From Erythrobacter sp. SD-21 (GTDB lineage: Bacteria > Pseudomonadota > Alphaproteobacteria > Sphingomonadales > Sphingomonadaceae): 64,000 nt of DNA. Position numbers and translations under genes: made by a program. Below the pieces are notes generated by a model, which saw nothing but the letters and a program-made list of their open reading frames with translations, was not told the origin of the DNA and made no database searches. Location: NCBI RefSeq assembly GCF_000181515.1, contig NZ_ABCG01000005.1, positions 1 to 64,000 of the forward strand, written 5' to 3'. Shown here piece by piece: positions 56,097-64,000 of the stretch. Positions within the stretch are counted from its first letter, which is position 1, and every line of letters begins with the position of its first letter.

Positions 56097-56780
56097 ATGG
56101 CTGATTTTCCCTTCGATATCGTCGCCTTCGACCTCGACGGCACCCTGCTGGAAACCCACCGCGACCTGGGCACCGCGGTCAACCACGCGCTGGCGCTGGG
56201 CGGCTTTGCCACCGTGCCCATCGAAAGCGCCACCGACCTGATCGGCGGCGGGGCGAAGATCATGCTCAAGCAGGCCGTGGACGCGCAAGGCGGGCTGGAG
56301 CACGAGGAATTCCGCAACCTCTACAAGGCGATGCTCACCTATTACGGCGAGAACTATGCGGTCCACACACGCCCCTACCCCCATGCGGTGGAGGTGCTGG
56401 ACGCGCTGGGCGCACGCGGCGTAACCGTTGGGGTGGTGACCAACAAGTTCGAACAGTTCGCGCGCGGCATCCTCGGCGACCTGGAGCTGATCGACCGCCT
56501 CGCTTTCGTGATCGGCGGGGACAGCCTCGGCAAGGGGCCGGACGGCAAGCACATCGCAAAGCCCGCGCCCGACCCGATCCTGAAAGCGCGCGAGCTCGGC
56601 GGCGGCGGCCGGACGGTGTTCGTGGGCGACAGCAGCTATGACGTGAAGGCGGCCCGCGCGGCGCAAATCCCGATTGTCGCGGCCTGCTATGGCTATTGTG
56701 ACGGCACGCCGGAGGAACTTGGCGCGGACGCATCCATTGATTCGCTAAGCGGCCTGATTTCCGCACTAGAAGGCCTTTAA
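56097..56780 (+). CDS. gph: HAD-family phosphatase, probable phosphoglycolate phosphatase
   Basis: A 227-residue HAD hydrolase with the nucleophile motif FDLDGTLLET (Asp12, Asp14), motif II VVTNK, Lys in AKPAPDP and GDSSYD. This matches the Gph group, which removes 2-phosphoglycolate formed by DNA repair or photorespiration-like reactions. It is divergent from glmU across 61 bases. The substrate assignment within the HAD family is probable, not certain. Confidence 0.85.
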   Translation: MADFPFDIVAFDLDGTLLETHRDLGTAVNHALALGGFATVPIESATDLIGGGAKIMLKQAVDAQGGLEHEEFRNLYKAMLTYYGENYAVHTRPYPHAVEVLDALGARGVTVGVVTNKFEQFARGILGDLELIDRLAFVIGGDSLGKGPDGKHIAKPAPDPILKARELGGGGRTVFVGDSSYDVKAARAAQIPIVAACYGYCDGTPEELGADASIDSLSGLISALEGL

Positions 56781-56909
56781 AGCCACGTCCTGACCTTACG
56801 GCACCGCGCTTCGCCGCGCCCCCTGTTGCAAGTGCGAAGGGAAAGTGGCAGTCCGCTGCGGCAATTGACCTTTACGTAAACGACAAACAACCACAAGCAG
56901 GAGCCCCCC

Positions 56910-57839
56910 ATGACCATCGACTTCAAGGACAAGGTAGCCATCGTCACCGGCGCAGGCGGCGGTCTGGGCCGCGAATACGCGCTCGAACTCGCCCGCCGCG
57001 GCGCGAAGGTCGTCGTCAACGATCTCGGCGGTGCGCGTGACGGCACCGGCCACTCCGACATGGCACTTGAGGTCGTCGAGGAAATCGAGAAGATGGGCGG
57101 CGCTGCCATGTCGAACGGCGGCAGCGTCACCGAATTCGAGCAGATGGAAAAGATGGTCGCCGACGCCAAGCAGAAGTTCGGCGGCGTGCACATCGTAATC
57201 AACAACGCCGGCGTGCTGCGCGACAAGACCTTCGCCAAGATGACGATGGACGATTTCGAATTCGTCGTCGATGTCCACCTCAACGGTTCGGCCAACGTCA
57301 GCAAGGCCGTGTGGGAAACCATGCGCGAGCAGGCTTATGGCCGCATCCTGATGACCGCGTCGTCGACCGGCCTGTTCGGCAACTTCGGCCAGGCGAATTA
57401 CGGCGCGGCCAAGCTCGGCCTTGCGGGTCTCACCAAGACGCTGCAGCTCGAAGGCGCGAAATACGGCATCAAGGTAAACACGCTCAGCCCGGTCGCCGGG
57501 ACGCGCATGACGCAAGACCTCTTCCCCGAAGAAGCCTTCAAGCTGTTCGATCCGGTGAACGTCGTCCCGGCCGCGCTCTTCCTCGTCAGCGAAGACGCGC
57601 CGACCAACGCCATCGTGGGCGCCGGTGCAGGCGGTTTCCACTCGGCCTGGACTGTCATGAACGACGCCGTCTGGCTGCCCGATGGCGAGCGCACGGTCGA
57701 AGGCTTTGCCGCCAACTGGGACAAGATCAGCGAATTCTCGAACCTCAAGGCCCCGCAGTCGGGCTCCGAGCAGTCGGGCGCGATCCTCACGGCGATGCAG
57801 AAAGTCACGGGCACCGGACCGAGCAGCGCTCGCGGATAA
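56910..57839 (+). CDS. Short-chain dehydrogenase/reductase (3-hydroxyacyl-CoA dehydrogenase type)
   Basis: A 309-residue classical SDR with the NAD(P)-binding motif TGAGGGLG (13-20), NNAG (98-101) and the active-site Ser151/Ser152, Tyr164 and Lys168 (NYGAAKLG). The region [12 protein letters not shown]-like [12 protein letters not shown] and the length resemble the hydroxyacyl-CoA dehydrogenase domain of multifunctional enzyme 2, which suggests a role in beta-oxidation or hydroxyacyl reduction. A strong AGGAG precedes the ATG. A perfect terminator follows. Confidence 0.9.
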   Translation: MTIDFKDKVAIVTGAGGGLGREYALELARRGAKVVVNDLGGARDGTGHSDMALEVVEEIEKMGGAAMSNGGSVTEFEQMEKMVADAKQKFGGVHIVINNAGVLRDKTFAKMTMDDFEFVVDVHLNGSANVSKAVWETMREQAYGRILMTASSTGLFGNFGQANYGAAKLGLAGLTKTLQLEGAKYGIKVNTLSPVAGTRMTQDLFPEEAFKLFDPVNVVPAALFLVSEDAPTNAIVGAGAGGFHSAWTVMNDAVWLPDGERTVEGFAANWDKISEFSNLKAPQSGSEQSGAILTAMQKVTGTGPSSARG

Positions 57840-57862
57840 ATATTCCCAAACGAATTGCAGAT

Positions 57863-57897
57863 AACCCCGCCCCGCTCCATAACGGGGCGGGGTTTTT
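57863..57897 (+). terminator. Strong rho-independent terminator after the SDR gene
   Basis: Perfect 10-bp GC-rich stem CCCCGCCCCG (57865-57874) with CGGGGCGGGG (57883-57892), extended by A-T pairs, 8-base loop and five Ts. It lies 25 bases after the stop codon. Confidence 0.95.
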
Positions 57898-57916
57898 CTT
57901 TGGGGGTTGCACAATC

Positions 57917-58948
57917 ATGGAATCGAATTTGGGCAAGCTGAACAAGCTGTCGCTCGCCGTTACGGTGTTTGCCGCGCTGGTTACTCTTGTCGGGCTTGGC
58001 CTGATTGGCTGGACCACCAAGGAAGATTTCTTCCCCGCGCCTGTCGAATCCGAAACGATTGCGGAAGCCAAAGCCGCCCCGCCGGCCGTCGTACCGATGG
58101 ATCGCAGCCGCCCGGCCGAACTCGCGAGCTACGGCAGCGAAGGACCCGAGGATGGTATCTACTACCACTCCGAGGGTTACGATCCGGAAACGGACACCTT
58201 CGTCAATGAAACCCAGTACGAATCCGAAGATTACACCATACCCGACATGGGTGGGGAAGAATTTATCTATTACGACGAGGAAACGGATACCTACGTCACC
58301 GCCACACGCTATCCGCTAGAAGAGGAATACGCACCTCCGCCGCCGGCAAGTTTCTCGCCATTCGGCACAATGAAATCGTGGCTTGAATCGTGGAAGTCGC
58401 CCACCGGTATCGCTCTGACCGCACTGCTGTTGCTGACGATCTGCTTTTTCGTTTTCGCGTTGATGTGGGTCTGGCGCGCGCATGAGAACATGCGGGTGCA
58501 TGGCTTCCGGCTGTCGAATTCGCCGAAACGGGCGGTGACGAACTATTTCATCCCCGGCCTCAACCTCGTCCTTCCATTCGAGGCGATGCGCGAACTCTAC
58601 AACCGTAGCGAGGGCGAGCCGCAGGAGCTCGCCGACGCCAGCGTGTCCGATGTCACCGCATGGTGGACCGCGGTAGCCGTGGGGCTAATGATATTCGTGG
58701 TGATTGCGATCAAGGCCGCGATCAACGTCGGCACCCCGTTCAATTTTCTCACACCCTGGTGGATGGATTTTCTAGTGATCTCCTTCGCCCTCGCGCTGCA
58801 GCTTGGCTCGACGCTTTTGTTCGCAGGACTGGCTCGCCGAATCAGCCAATTCCAGTCCGACTTCCTGCCACAGGTTGAACCGATGGAACTGGAAGATGAC
58901 ACAGCGCCGCGCATGCGTGTCCGGATCATCACCGACCAGCAAGCGTGA
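57917..58948 (+). CDS. DUF4328-like membrane protein with an internally repeated acidic loop
   Basis: A 343-residue membrane protein: a helix near the N-terminus (about 12-33), a long acidic loop (about 40-150), then a helical membrane domain (about 160-325) with WRAHENMRVHG and NYFIPGLNLVLPFEAMRELY that matches DUF4328. The loop holds two similar stretches around IYYHSEGYDPETDTFV (about 75-90) and IYYDEETDTYV (about 115-125), an apparent internal duplication. The role is unknown. It is not obviously in an operon; the preceding gene ends with a terminator. Confidence 0.82.
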   Translation: MESNLGKLNKLSLAVTVFAALVTLVGLGLIGWTTKEDFFPAPVESETIAEAKAAPPAVVPMDRSRPAELASYGSEGPEDGIYYHSEGYDPETDTFVNETQYESEDYTIPDMGGEEFIYYDEETDTYVTATRYPLEEEYAPPPPASFSPFGTMKSWLESWKSPTGIALTALLLLTICFFVFALMWVWRAHENMRVHGFRLSNSPKRAVTNYFIPGLNLVLPFEAMRELYNRSEGEPQELADASVSDVTAWWTAVAVGLMIFVVIAIKAAINVGTPFNFLTPWWMDFLVISFALALQLGSTLLFAGLARRISQFQSDFLPQVEPMELEDDTAPRMRVRIITDQQA

Positions 58949-59008
58949 CCGTATTGACGTATTAATACACTAGGTTTATGCCTGCCTCTTCCTTCAACGG
59001 GGAGAGAA

Positions 59009-60076
59009 ATGGCCATGTACAGCCAGGAAGACCTTAATTCGGCAGTGACGGCAGGCGCGATCAGCGCCGATGCCGCCGATGCCCTGCGCGCTCACGTCGC
59101 CGCCCAGCGCGACGCGGTGCCCGCCGATGCGGAGCATTTCCGCCTCATCACCGGTTTCAACGATATCTTCGTCAGCATCGGGGCCGTGATCCTGCTCATG
59201 GCCATGGCCGCGATCGGGGATTCGGTCTGGAGCAACAACAACGGCCCCTCGCCCGTCAGCGCGGCGCTGGTCGCAGGCACGGCGTGGATGCTGGCCGAAT
59301 TCTTCACCGCCAAGCGCCGGATGGCGCTGCCCAGCATCATCCTCTTGCTCGCCTTCGTGGGCGGCACGCTTATGACCTTCGTCGGCCTCATCATTGCGAC
59401 GATGGAAGGCTCGGTGAAGCCGAACGAAACGCTCGGCGTGCTGCTGCTCGGCGGTTCCTCGCTGCTCACGGCGGGCGCGGCCTGGCTGCACTGGCGCCGC
59501 TTCATGGTGCCGATCACCATCGCGGCGGGCACGGCGGCCATTGCCGGCACCGTCATTGCAGTGATCATCGCGGGGATCGGACCCAAGACGCCCAATCTCG
59601 AGACCATCATCCTCGGCCTCGTCTTCGTGGCCGGTCTCGTGATCTTCGCTTTCGCCATGCGCTGGGACATGAGCGACCCGCGCCGCGAAACGCGCCGCAG
59701 CGACGTGGCCTTCTGGCTCCACCTGCTGGCCGCGCCGATGATCGCGCATCCAGTGTTTGCGCTGCTCGGCGTGACGCAGGGCGACAACATCGGCGCTGGC
59801 GCCGCCGTCGCGGTGCTCGCGGTCTACATCGCCTTCGGCCTCGTGGCGCTGGCGGTCGACCGTCGCGCGCTGCTGGTCTCGGCTCTCGCCTACGTGCTGA
59901 TCGCGCTGACCTTCCTGTTCCGCGAATTCGGGGCCGTGGAACTGAACTTTGCTCTTACAGCCCTGGTCATCGGCTCCGCACTCCTCACGCTGAGCGCGCT
60001 GTGGACCCCGATCCGCCGCGCCGTGGTGAAGGGGCTGCCGAGCGACATGCAGGCGCGGCTTCCCGCCACCGCCTGA
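59009..60076 (+). CDS. Polytopic membrane protein of unknown function
   Basis: A 355-residue protein: a short helical cytosolic start (SAVTAGAISADAADALRAHVAAQ, similar to the N-terminus of DUF2157-type proteins), then about ten hydrophobic helices with few polar residues. GGGGAGAG precedes the ATG. No transporter signature is visible. It is a single-gene unit followed by a strong hairpin terminator. Confidence 0.8.
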   Translation: MAMYSQEDLNSAVTAGAISADAADALRAHVAAQRDAVPADAEHFRLITGFNDIFVSIGAVILLMAMAAIGDSVWSNNNGPSPVSAALVAGTAWMLAEFFTAKRRMALPSIILLLAFVGGTLMTFVGLIIATMEGSVKPNETLGVLLLGGSSLLTAGAAWLHWRRFMVPITIAAGTAAIAGTVIAVIIAGIGPKTPNLETIILGLVFVAGLVIFAFAMRWDMSDPRRETRRSDVAFWLHLLAAPMIAHPVFALLGVTQGDNIGAGAAVAVLAVYIAFGLVALAVDRRALLVSALAYVLIALTFLFREFGAVELNFALTALVIGSALLTLSALWTPIRRAVVKGLPSDMQARLPATA

Positions 60077-60097
60077 TCATCGGACCACCGAGGGGGA

Positions 60098-60128
60098 GGG
60101 GCTCGCCATTACGGCGGGCCCCTTTTTT
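60098..60128 (+). terminator. Rho-independent terminator
   Basis: Stem GGGGCTCGCC (60098-60107) pairs with GGCGGGCCCC (60113-60122, one G-T pair), with a 5-base loop and a six-T run. It lies 21 bases after the stop of the membrane-protein gene. Confidence 0.92.
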
Positions 60129-60146
60129 CATGCGCCAGAGGTCACG

Positions 60147-60500
60147 TTATTCCTCGACTGCCTTGAGCAGGCGGCGCTCGATCGGCGCCATCACGCCGGG
60201 CAATTCATGCCCGCGCTTGAGCACCTGTCCATGCTCGCCGAAGAGCGTCCACATCCCCTGCTTGCCTCGTAATGAAGGGCGCTTTTCGAGGCGCGCCTGC
60301 GGACGCTCCGCGTGACGCACGAAGGCGGCGAAGGTGGCGGCGTCCTTGGTGAAATCCATCGCGTAGTCGCGCCATTGTCCTGCGGCGACCATCCGTCCGT
60401 AGACATCAAGGATCTTCGTCAACTCGTCGCGCGTAAAACCGACCTGGTTGGGCTTGCGGCCCGGAAACGCAACGACATTCATGCCGCCCGTTATGGCCAT
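60147..60500 (-). CDS. DUF2794-family protein
   Basis: A 117-residue soluble protein with VGFTRDELTKILDVYGRMVAAGQWRDYAMDF, the conserved pattern of alphaproteobacterial DUF2794. Met7 (60482) is an alternative start. Its ATG overlaps the cysE stop codon (TGATG), so it is coupled to cysE. No function is known; conserved GMWTLFGEHGQVLKRG looks like a ligand- or nucleic-acid-binding element. Confidence 0.85.
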   Translation of the reverse strand: MAITGGMNVVAFPGRKPNQVGFTRDELTKILDVYGRMVAAGQWRDYAMDFTKDAATFAAFVRHAERPQARLEKRPSLRGKQGMWTLFGEHGQVLKRGHELPGVMAPIERRLLKAVEE

Positions 60501-61189
60501 CAGTCGTCGGTACCGCTTCGCTGCCGCGGCTGGCTCTCGCCGCGCAGGGTCTCGATTTCGCTGCGGAGGGCCTTGAGCTCGTTCTCCAGCTTTTCGATGC
60601 AGTCACGGCTCGGAGCGCAAGGATCGTCGCAAGGCGTGCCGTAAGGGACGAAGTCCTTCTTCCATTCTTCCGCCGCGATCAGGTGGCTGCGTGCCTTGAG
60701 GGCAACCATGGTCGCGCCTTCCGGCACTTCGTCCAGCACCAGGGCGTTGGCCCCGATCCGTGCCCGCTTGCCCACGGTAATTGGCCCGATCACCTGAGCG
60801 CCCGAACCGATGATGACATCGTCCGAGATCGTCGGGTGGCGCTTGCCACCCTTGCCGTTGGTCGGATTCGTGCCGCCCAAGGTCACGTTCTGGTAGATGG
60901 TGACATTGTCGCCGATCTGCGCGGTTTCGCCGATGACGGTGAAGCCGTGATCGATGAAGAATTTTCGGCCGATCGTGGCACCAGGATGAATGTCGATACC
61001 CGTCACCATCCGGCTCCAGTGGTTCACCAGCCGGGCGAGGAAGAACAGGTCGGCCTCGAACAGCCAGTGGGCAAGGCGATGATAGGCGAGCGCCCAGACA
61101 CCGGGGTAGAGCAGCACTTCCCAGCGGGTACGCGGCGCGGGATCGCGCGCCTTGATCGAGTCCAGATAGGCGATCAGCCGTTCGAACAT
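60500..61189 (-). CDS. cysE: Serine O-acetyltransferase
   Basis: A 229-residue hexapeptide-repeat acetyltransferase of the EpsC/CysE family that forms O-acetylserine for cysteine synthesis. It has IDIHPGATIGRKFFIDHGFT, NVTIYQNVTLGG and GSGAQVIGPITVG. The C-terminal tail is long and charged rather than a typical feedback-site tail. AAGGA precedes the ATG. It ends in overlap with the DUF2794 gene. Confidence 0.93.
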   Translation of the reverse strand: MFERLIAYLDSIKARDPAPRTRWEVLLYPGVWALAYHRLAHWLFEADLFFLARLVNHWSRMVTGIDIHPGATIGRKFFIDHGFTVIGETAQIGDNVTIYQNVTLGGTNPTNGKGGKRHPTISDDVIIGSGAQVIGPITVGKRARIGANALVLDEVPEGATMVALKARSHLIAAEEWKKDFVPYGTPCDDPCAPSRDCIEKLENELKALRSEIETLRGESQPRQRSGTDD

Positions 61190-61216
61190 GGGCTCAATCC
61201 TTCCACTTTCGGCATT

Positions 61217-61828
61217 TCAAAGCAAGCGCGCCTGCTCGGGGCCTTGCACCGCGTCGAGCGCGTCGCGCCAGATGGACATGGTGGCGGGCGCCTTGCGTTC
61301 AAGGCTGAGCCGGTCGATTTCGGCGACGATTCGCTCAATCGCGGCGTGGCTGCGCTCCATCCGCGGGATCAGATAGGCCGGTGCGCCTTCCCCCAGCGCC
61401 AGCCCTCGCTGCGCTGCGTGGCTGAGCATGAGTTCGGCGGCCAGATCGTCGTCCGGCGCGCCGATTTCGAGCTGGAGTGCGGCGCCCATGCGGCTGCGCA
61501 GGTCCGGCAATGCGATCTCCCACCCGCCGGCATCGACCGTGAGGAGAAGCGGATAGCCATCCTCGCGCGCGCGGTTCCAGGCGTGGAATATCTCGGTCTC
61601 GTCCTTCTGATCTGCATCGTCGATCGCGCCGCCGCCCGTGTGCGAGGCGAACCAGCGCGAAAACAGCGATTTGCCCGAACGCGCAGGGCCGGCAAGGATC
61701 GCCGTGCCGAACGGCCAGTCCGCGCTGGCGGCCAATGCCTCGGCGATGTGGGCATTGCCCTCGCCCAGCACGATGCTGGAAGGTTCCTGCGGCCCTGAAT
61801 GCGAAAGGGGAAGCGCGATCTGCGTCAT
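61217..61828 (-). CDS. hdaA: HdaA: DnaA-related regulatory inactivation factor
   Basis: A 203-residue DnaA-related AAA protein. It begins with a sliding-clamp-binding motif (TQIALPL, consensus Q-L-x-L-P-L), followed by a P-loop-like GPARSGKSLFSRWF and a helical C-terminus. Hda proteins, bound to the DNA clamp, stimulate DnaA-ATP hydrolysis to prevent re-initiation. In Alphaproteobacteria it often neighbours purM, as here. It begins 23 bases after the upstream gene. Confidence 0.88.
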   Translation of the reverse strand: MTQIALPLSHSGPQEPSSIVLGEGNAHIAEALAASADWPFGTAILAGPARSGKSLFSRWFASHTGGGAIDDADQKDETEIFHAWNRAREDGYPLLLTVDAGGWEIALPDLRSRMGAALQLEIGAPDDDLAAELMLSHAAQRGLALGEGAPAYLIPRMERSHAAIERIVAEIDRLSLERKAPATMSIWRDALDAVQGPEQARLL

Positions 61829-61851
61829 GTCCGGCCGCTCCGAAGAAGCGC

Positions 61852-63123
61852 TCAGCGACTGATCAGGATGGCCGTCGCCCCCTGCTGCACGGTGAAGCCC
61901 CGTGCGCGCAAGGCTTCGGCCAGCTGGCCGATGGATCCCGAATAGCTGACCGTCATAACCGACGTGCCGCCGATGGCTGTGGAACGGACGCCGGTCGAAC
62001 GCACTCCGGGTGTGCCGCGGACATCGGCGAGGATCGCACCGAAGGCCGCCGCATCGGGCGAGGCGAACTGGACCGTGTAGAGCGCGACCGAGCCCTCCGG
62101 CGGCGGGCGGTTGATCGGCGCGGCGCTGATCGCCCCGTCGCTCTCCGCCGTGGGCGCAAGCGTGGTCTGTTCGCGCTGTTCGTCCTGCGCAAGGAGCCGG
62201 CGGCCGAGGTCGACAAGCCGCTGTATCGCGGGATTGAGTTCGCCGGTTTTCACATTGAGCGTGGGATCGGGCTGGATCGTGCCATCGGCCAGGGCGACCT
62301 GGAAGGTGGCGTCGAACCGGCGAACCGCCCGTTCGAGCATGTCCGGCAATTCCTCGGGGTTCTCGGCCCTCAAGGTGAAGCTGGCGAGGAATTCGCTGTC
62401 CGGTCCGTGGCGCGCGGTGAAGGTGCCTTCGATAGGTCCGCCGGGATAGGTGTAGCGCAGGTTCGCGATGGGAACGAGGACATCGGCGGCGCCGAATTCG
62501 TCGAGGATGTTGTTCCACCATACGCGGCTGCGGCGGGTGGTCTGTCCGAAGGTCAGCAGCAGCGATTCGCCGCCCGATCCTTGCGGGCGGACATAGTTTA
62601 CGCGGCTCTGCCCGGCCTGGAACTCGGCCCAGGCGCGCTGCCAGGGGTTGCGCTGCTCGTACATGAGCTGCGTCCCGCCCGCGACGGTGACGGGCAGCAC
62701 CAGCATGGGCGCGCTGCGCATGGCGCGGCCCCCATCGCCTAGGAACGGGGCCGCGCGCTGGCGGTCGAAAATCACGCCGAGAGTGGCGACATAGCGCTTG
62801 GGGCCCAGCCGTTCGCGCTGGACCACGATGGCCGAGACGAGGCCGGCAATCCGCGAGGCGGGTAGGTCCGGTCCGTCGAGCTTTTCCCAAGCCTTCACTT
62901 GCGCTTCGGCCCAGGCTTCCTCCCGAGCTTCCACGCCGCTGTCGGCTCGAACGTCGACCTCGATGTCGGAAACCTGGATGTCGCGCGAGGCGGCAACGGC
63001 GGCGATCCCGCGATCCCCGCCCACTTGCGCGTTCGCCAGCCAGCCCGCTCCGCCGGCCAGTGCGAGGCCGGAAGCGAAAAGGGCGATACGCGAGCGCCGG
63101 GAAAGGGAGGAAAGGGTCCGCAT
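61852..63123 (-). CDS. Exported protein of unknown function next to purM
   Basis: A 423-residue protein starting [18 protein letters not shown] with a signal or anchor segment (about 12-30), a large central domain (about 45-330, resembling DUF2066-like exported proteins) and a C-terminal domain (about 345-423, [19 protein letters not shown]) that looks ferredoxin-like. ATG at 63123 because upstream in-frame codons overlap purM. It lies between purM (divergent) and hdaA in an order common in Sphingomonadales. The function is unknown. Confidence 0.78.
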   Translation of the reverse strand: MRTLSSLSRRSRIALFASGLALAGGAGWLANAQVGGDRGIAAVAASRDIQVSDIEVDVRADSGVEAREEAWAEAQVKAWEKLDGPDLPASRIAGLVSAIVVQRERLGPKRYVATLGVIFDRQRAAPFLGDGGRAMRSAPMLVLPVTVAGGTQLMYEQRNPWQRAWAEFQAGQSRVNYVRPQGSGGESLLLTFGQTTRRSRVWWNNILDEFGAADVLVPIANLRYTYPGGPIEGTFTARHGPDSEFLASFTLRAENPEELPDMLERAVRRFDATFQVALADGTIQPDPTLNVKTGELNPAIQRLVDLGRRLLAQDEQREQTTLAPTAESDGAISAAPINRPPPEGSVALYTVQFASPDAAAFGAILADVRGTPGVRSTGVRSTAIGGTSVMTVSYSGSIGQLAEALRARGFTVQQGATAILISR

Positions 63124-63214
63124 GGGGGTGTTCGAGCCGCCTTTTGCCCAAAGCATTCGGGAAATCCAAGCAGGAATACTGGATATTGCGGTGGAATTGC
63201 GCGAAAGGCGGCGG

Positions 63215-64000
63215 ATGAGCAGCGACACGCCTTCCTACACCTACGAACAGGCCGGGGTTTCGATCGACGCAGGCAACGCCCTCGTCAAGGCGATCGGACC
63301 GCTGGTAAAAGCCACCATGCGCCCCGGCGCGGACGGGGAAATCGGCGGTTTCGGCGGGTTCTTCGATCCCCGTGCCGCGGGTTACAAGGATCCGCTGCTG
63401 GTTGCTGGCAACGACGGAGTCGGCACCAAGCTGAAGCTCGCCATCGATACCGACCGGCACGACACGGTGGGAATCGACCTTGTCGCCATGTGCGTGAACG
63501 ACCTCATCGTTCAGGGCGCGGAACCACTGTTCTTCCTCGATTATTTCGCGACCGGCAAGCTGGAGAACGGCGTCGCCGAGCGCGTGATCGCCGGCATTGC
63601 AGAGGGCTGCAAGCAGGCTGGCTGCGCACTGATCGGCGGCGAGACGGCGGAAATGCCGGGCATGTACGCCAGCGGCGACTACGATTTGGCCGGCTTCTGC
63701 GTCGGCGCGGTGGAGCGCGGCGAACAGCTGACCGGCGAGCGCGTTGCCCCCGGCCTCGTGCTGCTGGGCCTCGCCAGTTCGGGCGTGCATTCGAACGGTT
63801 TCTCACTGGTCCGCCGCCTGGCTGCGGACAAGGGCTGGAAGCTCGACCGCCCCGCCCTGTTCGACCAGGATCGCCTGCTGGTGGAGACACTGCTGGAGCC
63901 GACGCGCATCTATGTAAAGACGCTGCTGCCGCTGGTCCGCGATGGCCTGATCGACGCCATGGCCCATATCACCGGCGGCGGCCTGCTCGAAAACATCCCG
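63215..64000 (+). CDS. purM: Phosphoribosylformylglycinamidine cyclo-ligase (AIR synthase), 3' end outside the window
   Basis: Open from the ATG at 63215 to the window edge, giving 262 residues of a family of about 345. It has [28 protein letters not shown] and [20 protein letters not shown], with the glycine-rich [12 protein letters not shown]. It makes AIR from FGAM in purine synthesis. It is divergent from the exported protein across 91 bases; its stop codon lies beyond position 64000. Confidence 0.96.
   Translation, partial: MSSDTPSYTYEQAGVSIDAGNALVKAIGPLVKATMRPGADGEIGGFGGFFDPRAAGYKDPLLVAGNDGVGTKLKLAIDTDRHDTVGIDLVAMCVNDLIVQGAEPLFFLDYFATGKLENGVAERVIAGIAEGCKQAGCALIGGETAEMPGMYASGDYDLAGFCVGAVERGEQLTGERVAPGLVLLGLASSGVHSNGFSLVRRLAADKGWKLDRPALFDQDRLLVETLLEPTRIYVKTLLPLVRDGLIDAMAHITGGGLLENIP

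Overview
The window looks like a piece of chromosome from an alphaproteobacterium of the order Sphingomonadales, most likely Erythrobacteraceae (Erythrobacter/Qipengyuania type). This is inferred from the high-GC coding bias, the neighbourhoods (phoH-ybeY-corC, rpmF-plsX-fabH-ihfA-merR, atpHAGDC, purM next to hdaA) and many families typical of that group (DUF1489, DUF2794, DUF721, CobT, FeS-type photolyase, LOV-HWE kinase). No database search was possible. I saw no rRNA or tRNA genes, no CRISPR array, no transposase and no phage genes. No stretch over 300 bases lacks a gene or gene remnant.

Layout. 1-5.4 kb: end of a LysR regulator, the corC-ybeY-phoH operon, a lipoprotein, miaB, and a small basic protein with a cyclophilin. 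5.9-8.6 kb: mgtE, DUF1489, a small gene behind a general-stress-type promoter, and another small gene. 8.7-10.2 kb: a LOV blue-light histidine kinase with a single-domain response regulator. 10.3-16.7 kb: DsbA-like oxidoreductase, nudC, a serine hydrolase, mutY, DUF721, and two exported thioredoxin-fold proteins. 16.8-21.5 kb: smc and an M24 peptidase. 21.6-24.7 kb: rpmF-plsX-fabH-ihfA-merR. 25.3-26.6 kb: three lower-GC orphan genes bracketed by a repeated sequence. 26.7-32.8 kb: MBL hydrolase, cytochrome, an S24-type repressor with a divergent operon and paired operator-like palindromes, a D-hydroxyacid dehydrogenase, cysS, and a nitroreductase. 32.8-38.8 kb: cobT, fsa, DUF4197, priA. 38.8-45.7 kb: a truncated metalloprotease, FeS-type photolyase, CBS protein, ada, a membrane serine protease, and a TauD-family pseudogene. 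45.9-51.8 kb: the ATP synthase F1 operon, interrupted by a FkbM methyltransferase and a lipoprotein gene; atpD has a one-base frameshift. 52-64 kb: prolyl oligopeptidase, glmU operon, gph, SDR, two membrane proteins, cysE, hdaA, and the start of purM.

Functional themes are translation and tRNA/rRNA maturation, cell-envelope lipid and precursor synthesis, chromosome upkeep (smc, priA, mutY, ada, photolyase, hdaA), ATP synthesis, and light sensing with light-driven repair. Three coding sequences carry lesions: the metalloprotease, the TauD dioxygenase and atpD. The atpD lesion hits an essential gene and most probably reflects a sequence error, so the other two also need confirming. The most interesting items are the LOV kinase module, the repeat-bracketed orphan genes, the S24 repressor with its operators, and the FkbM gene embedded in the ATP synthase operon.
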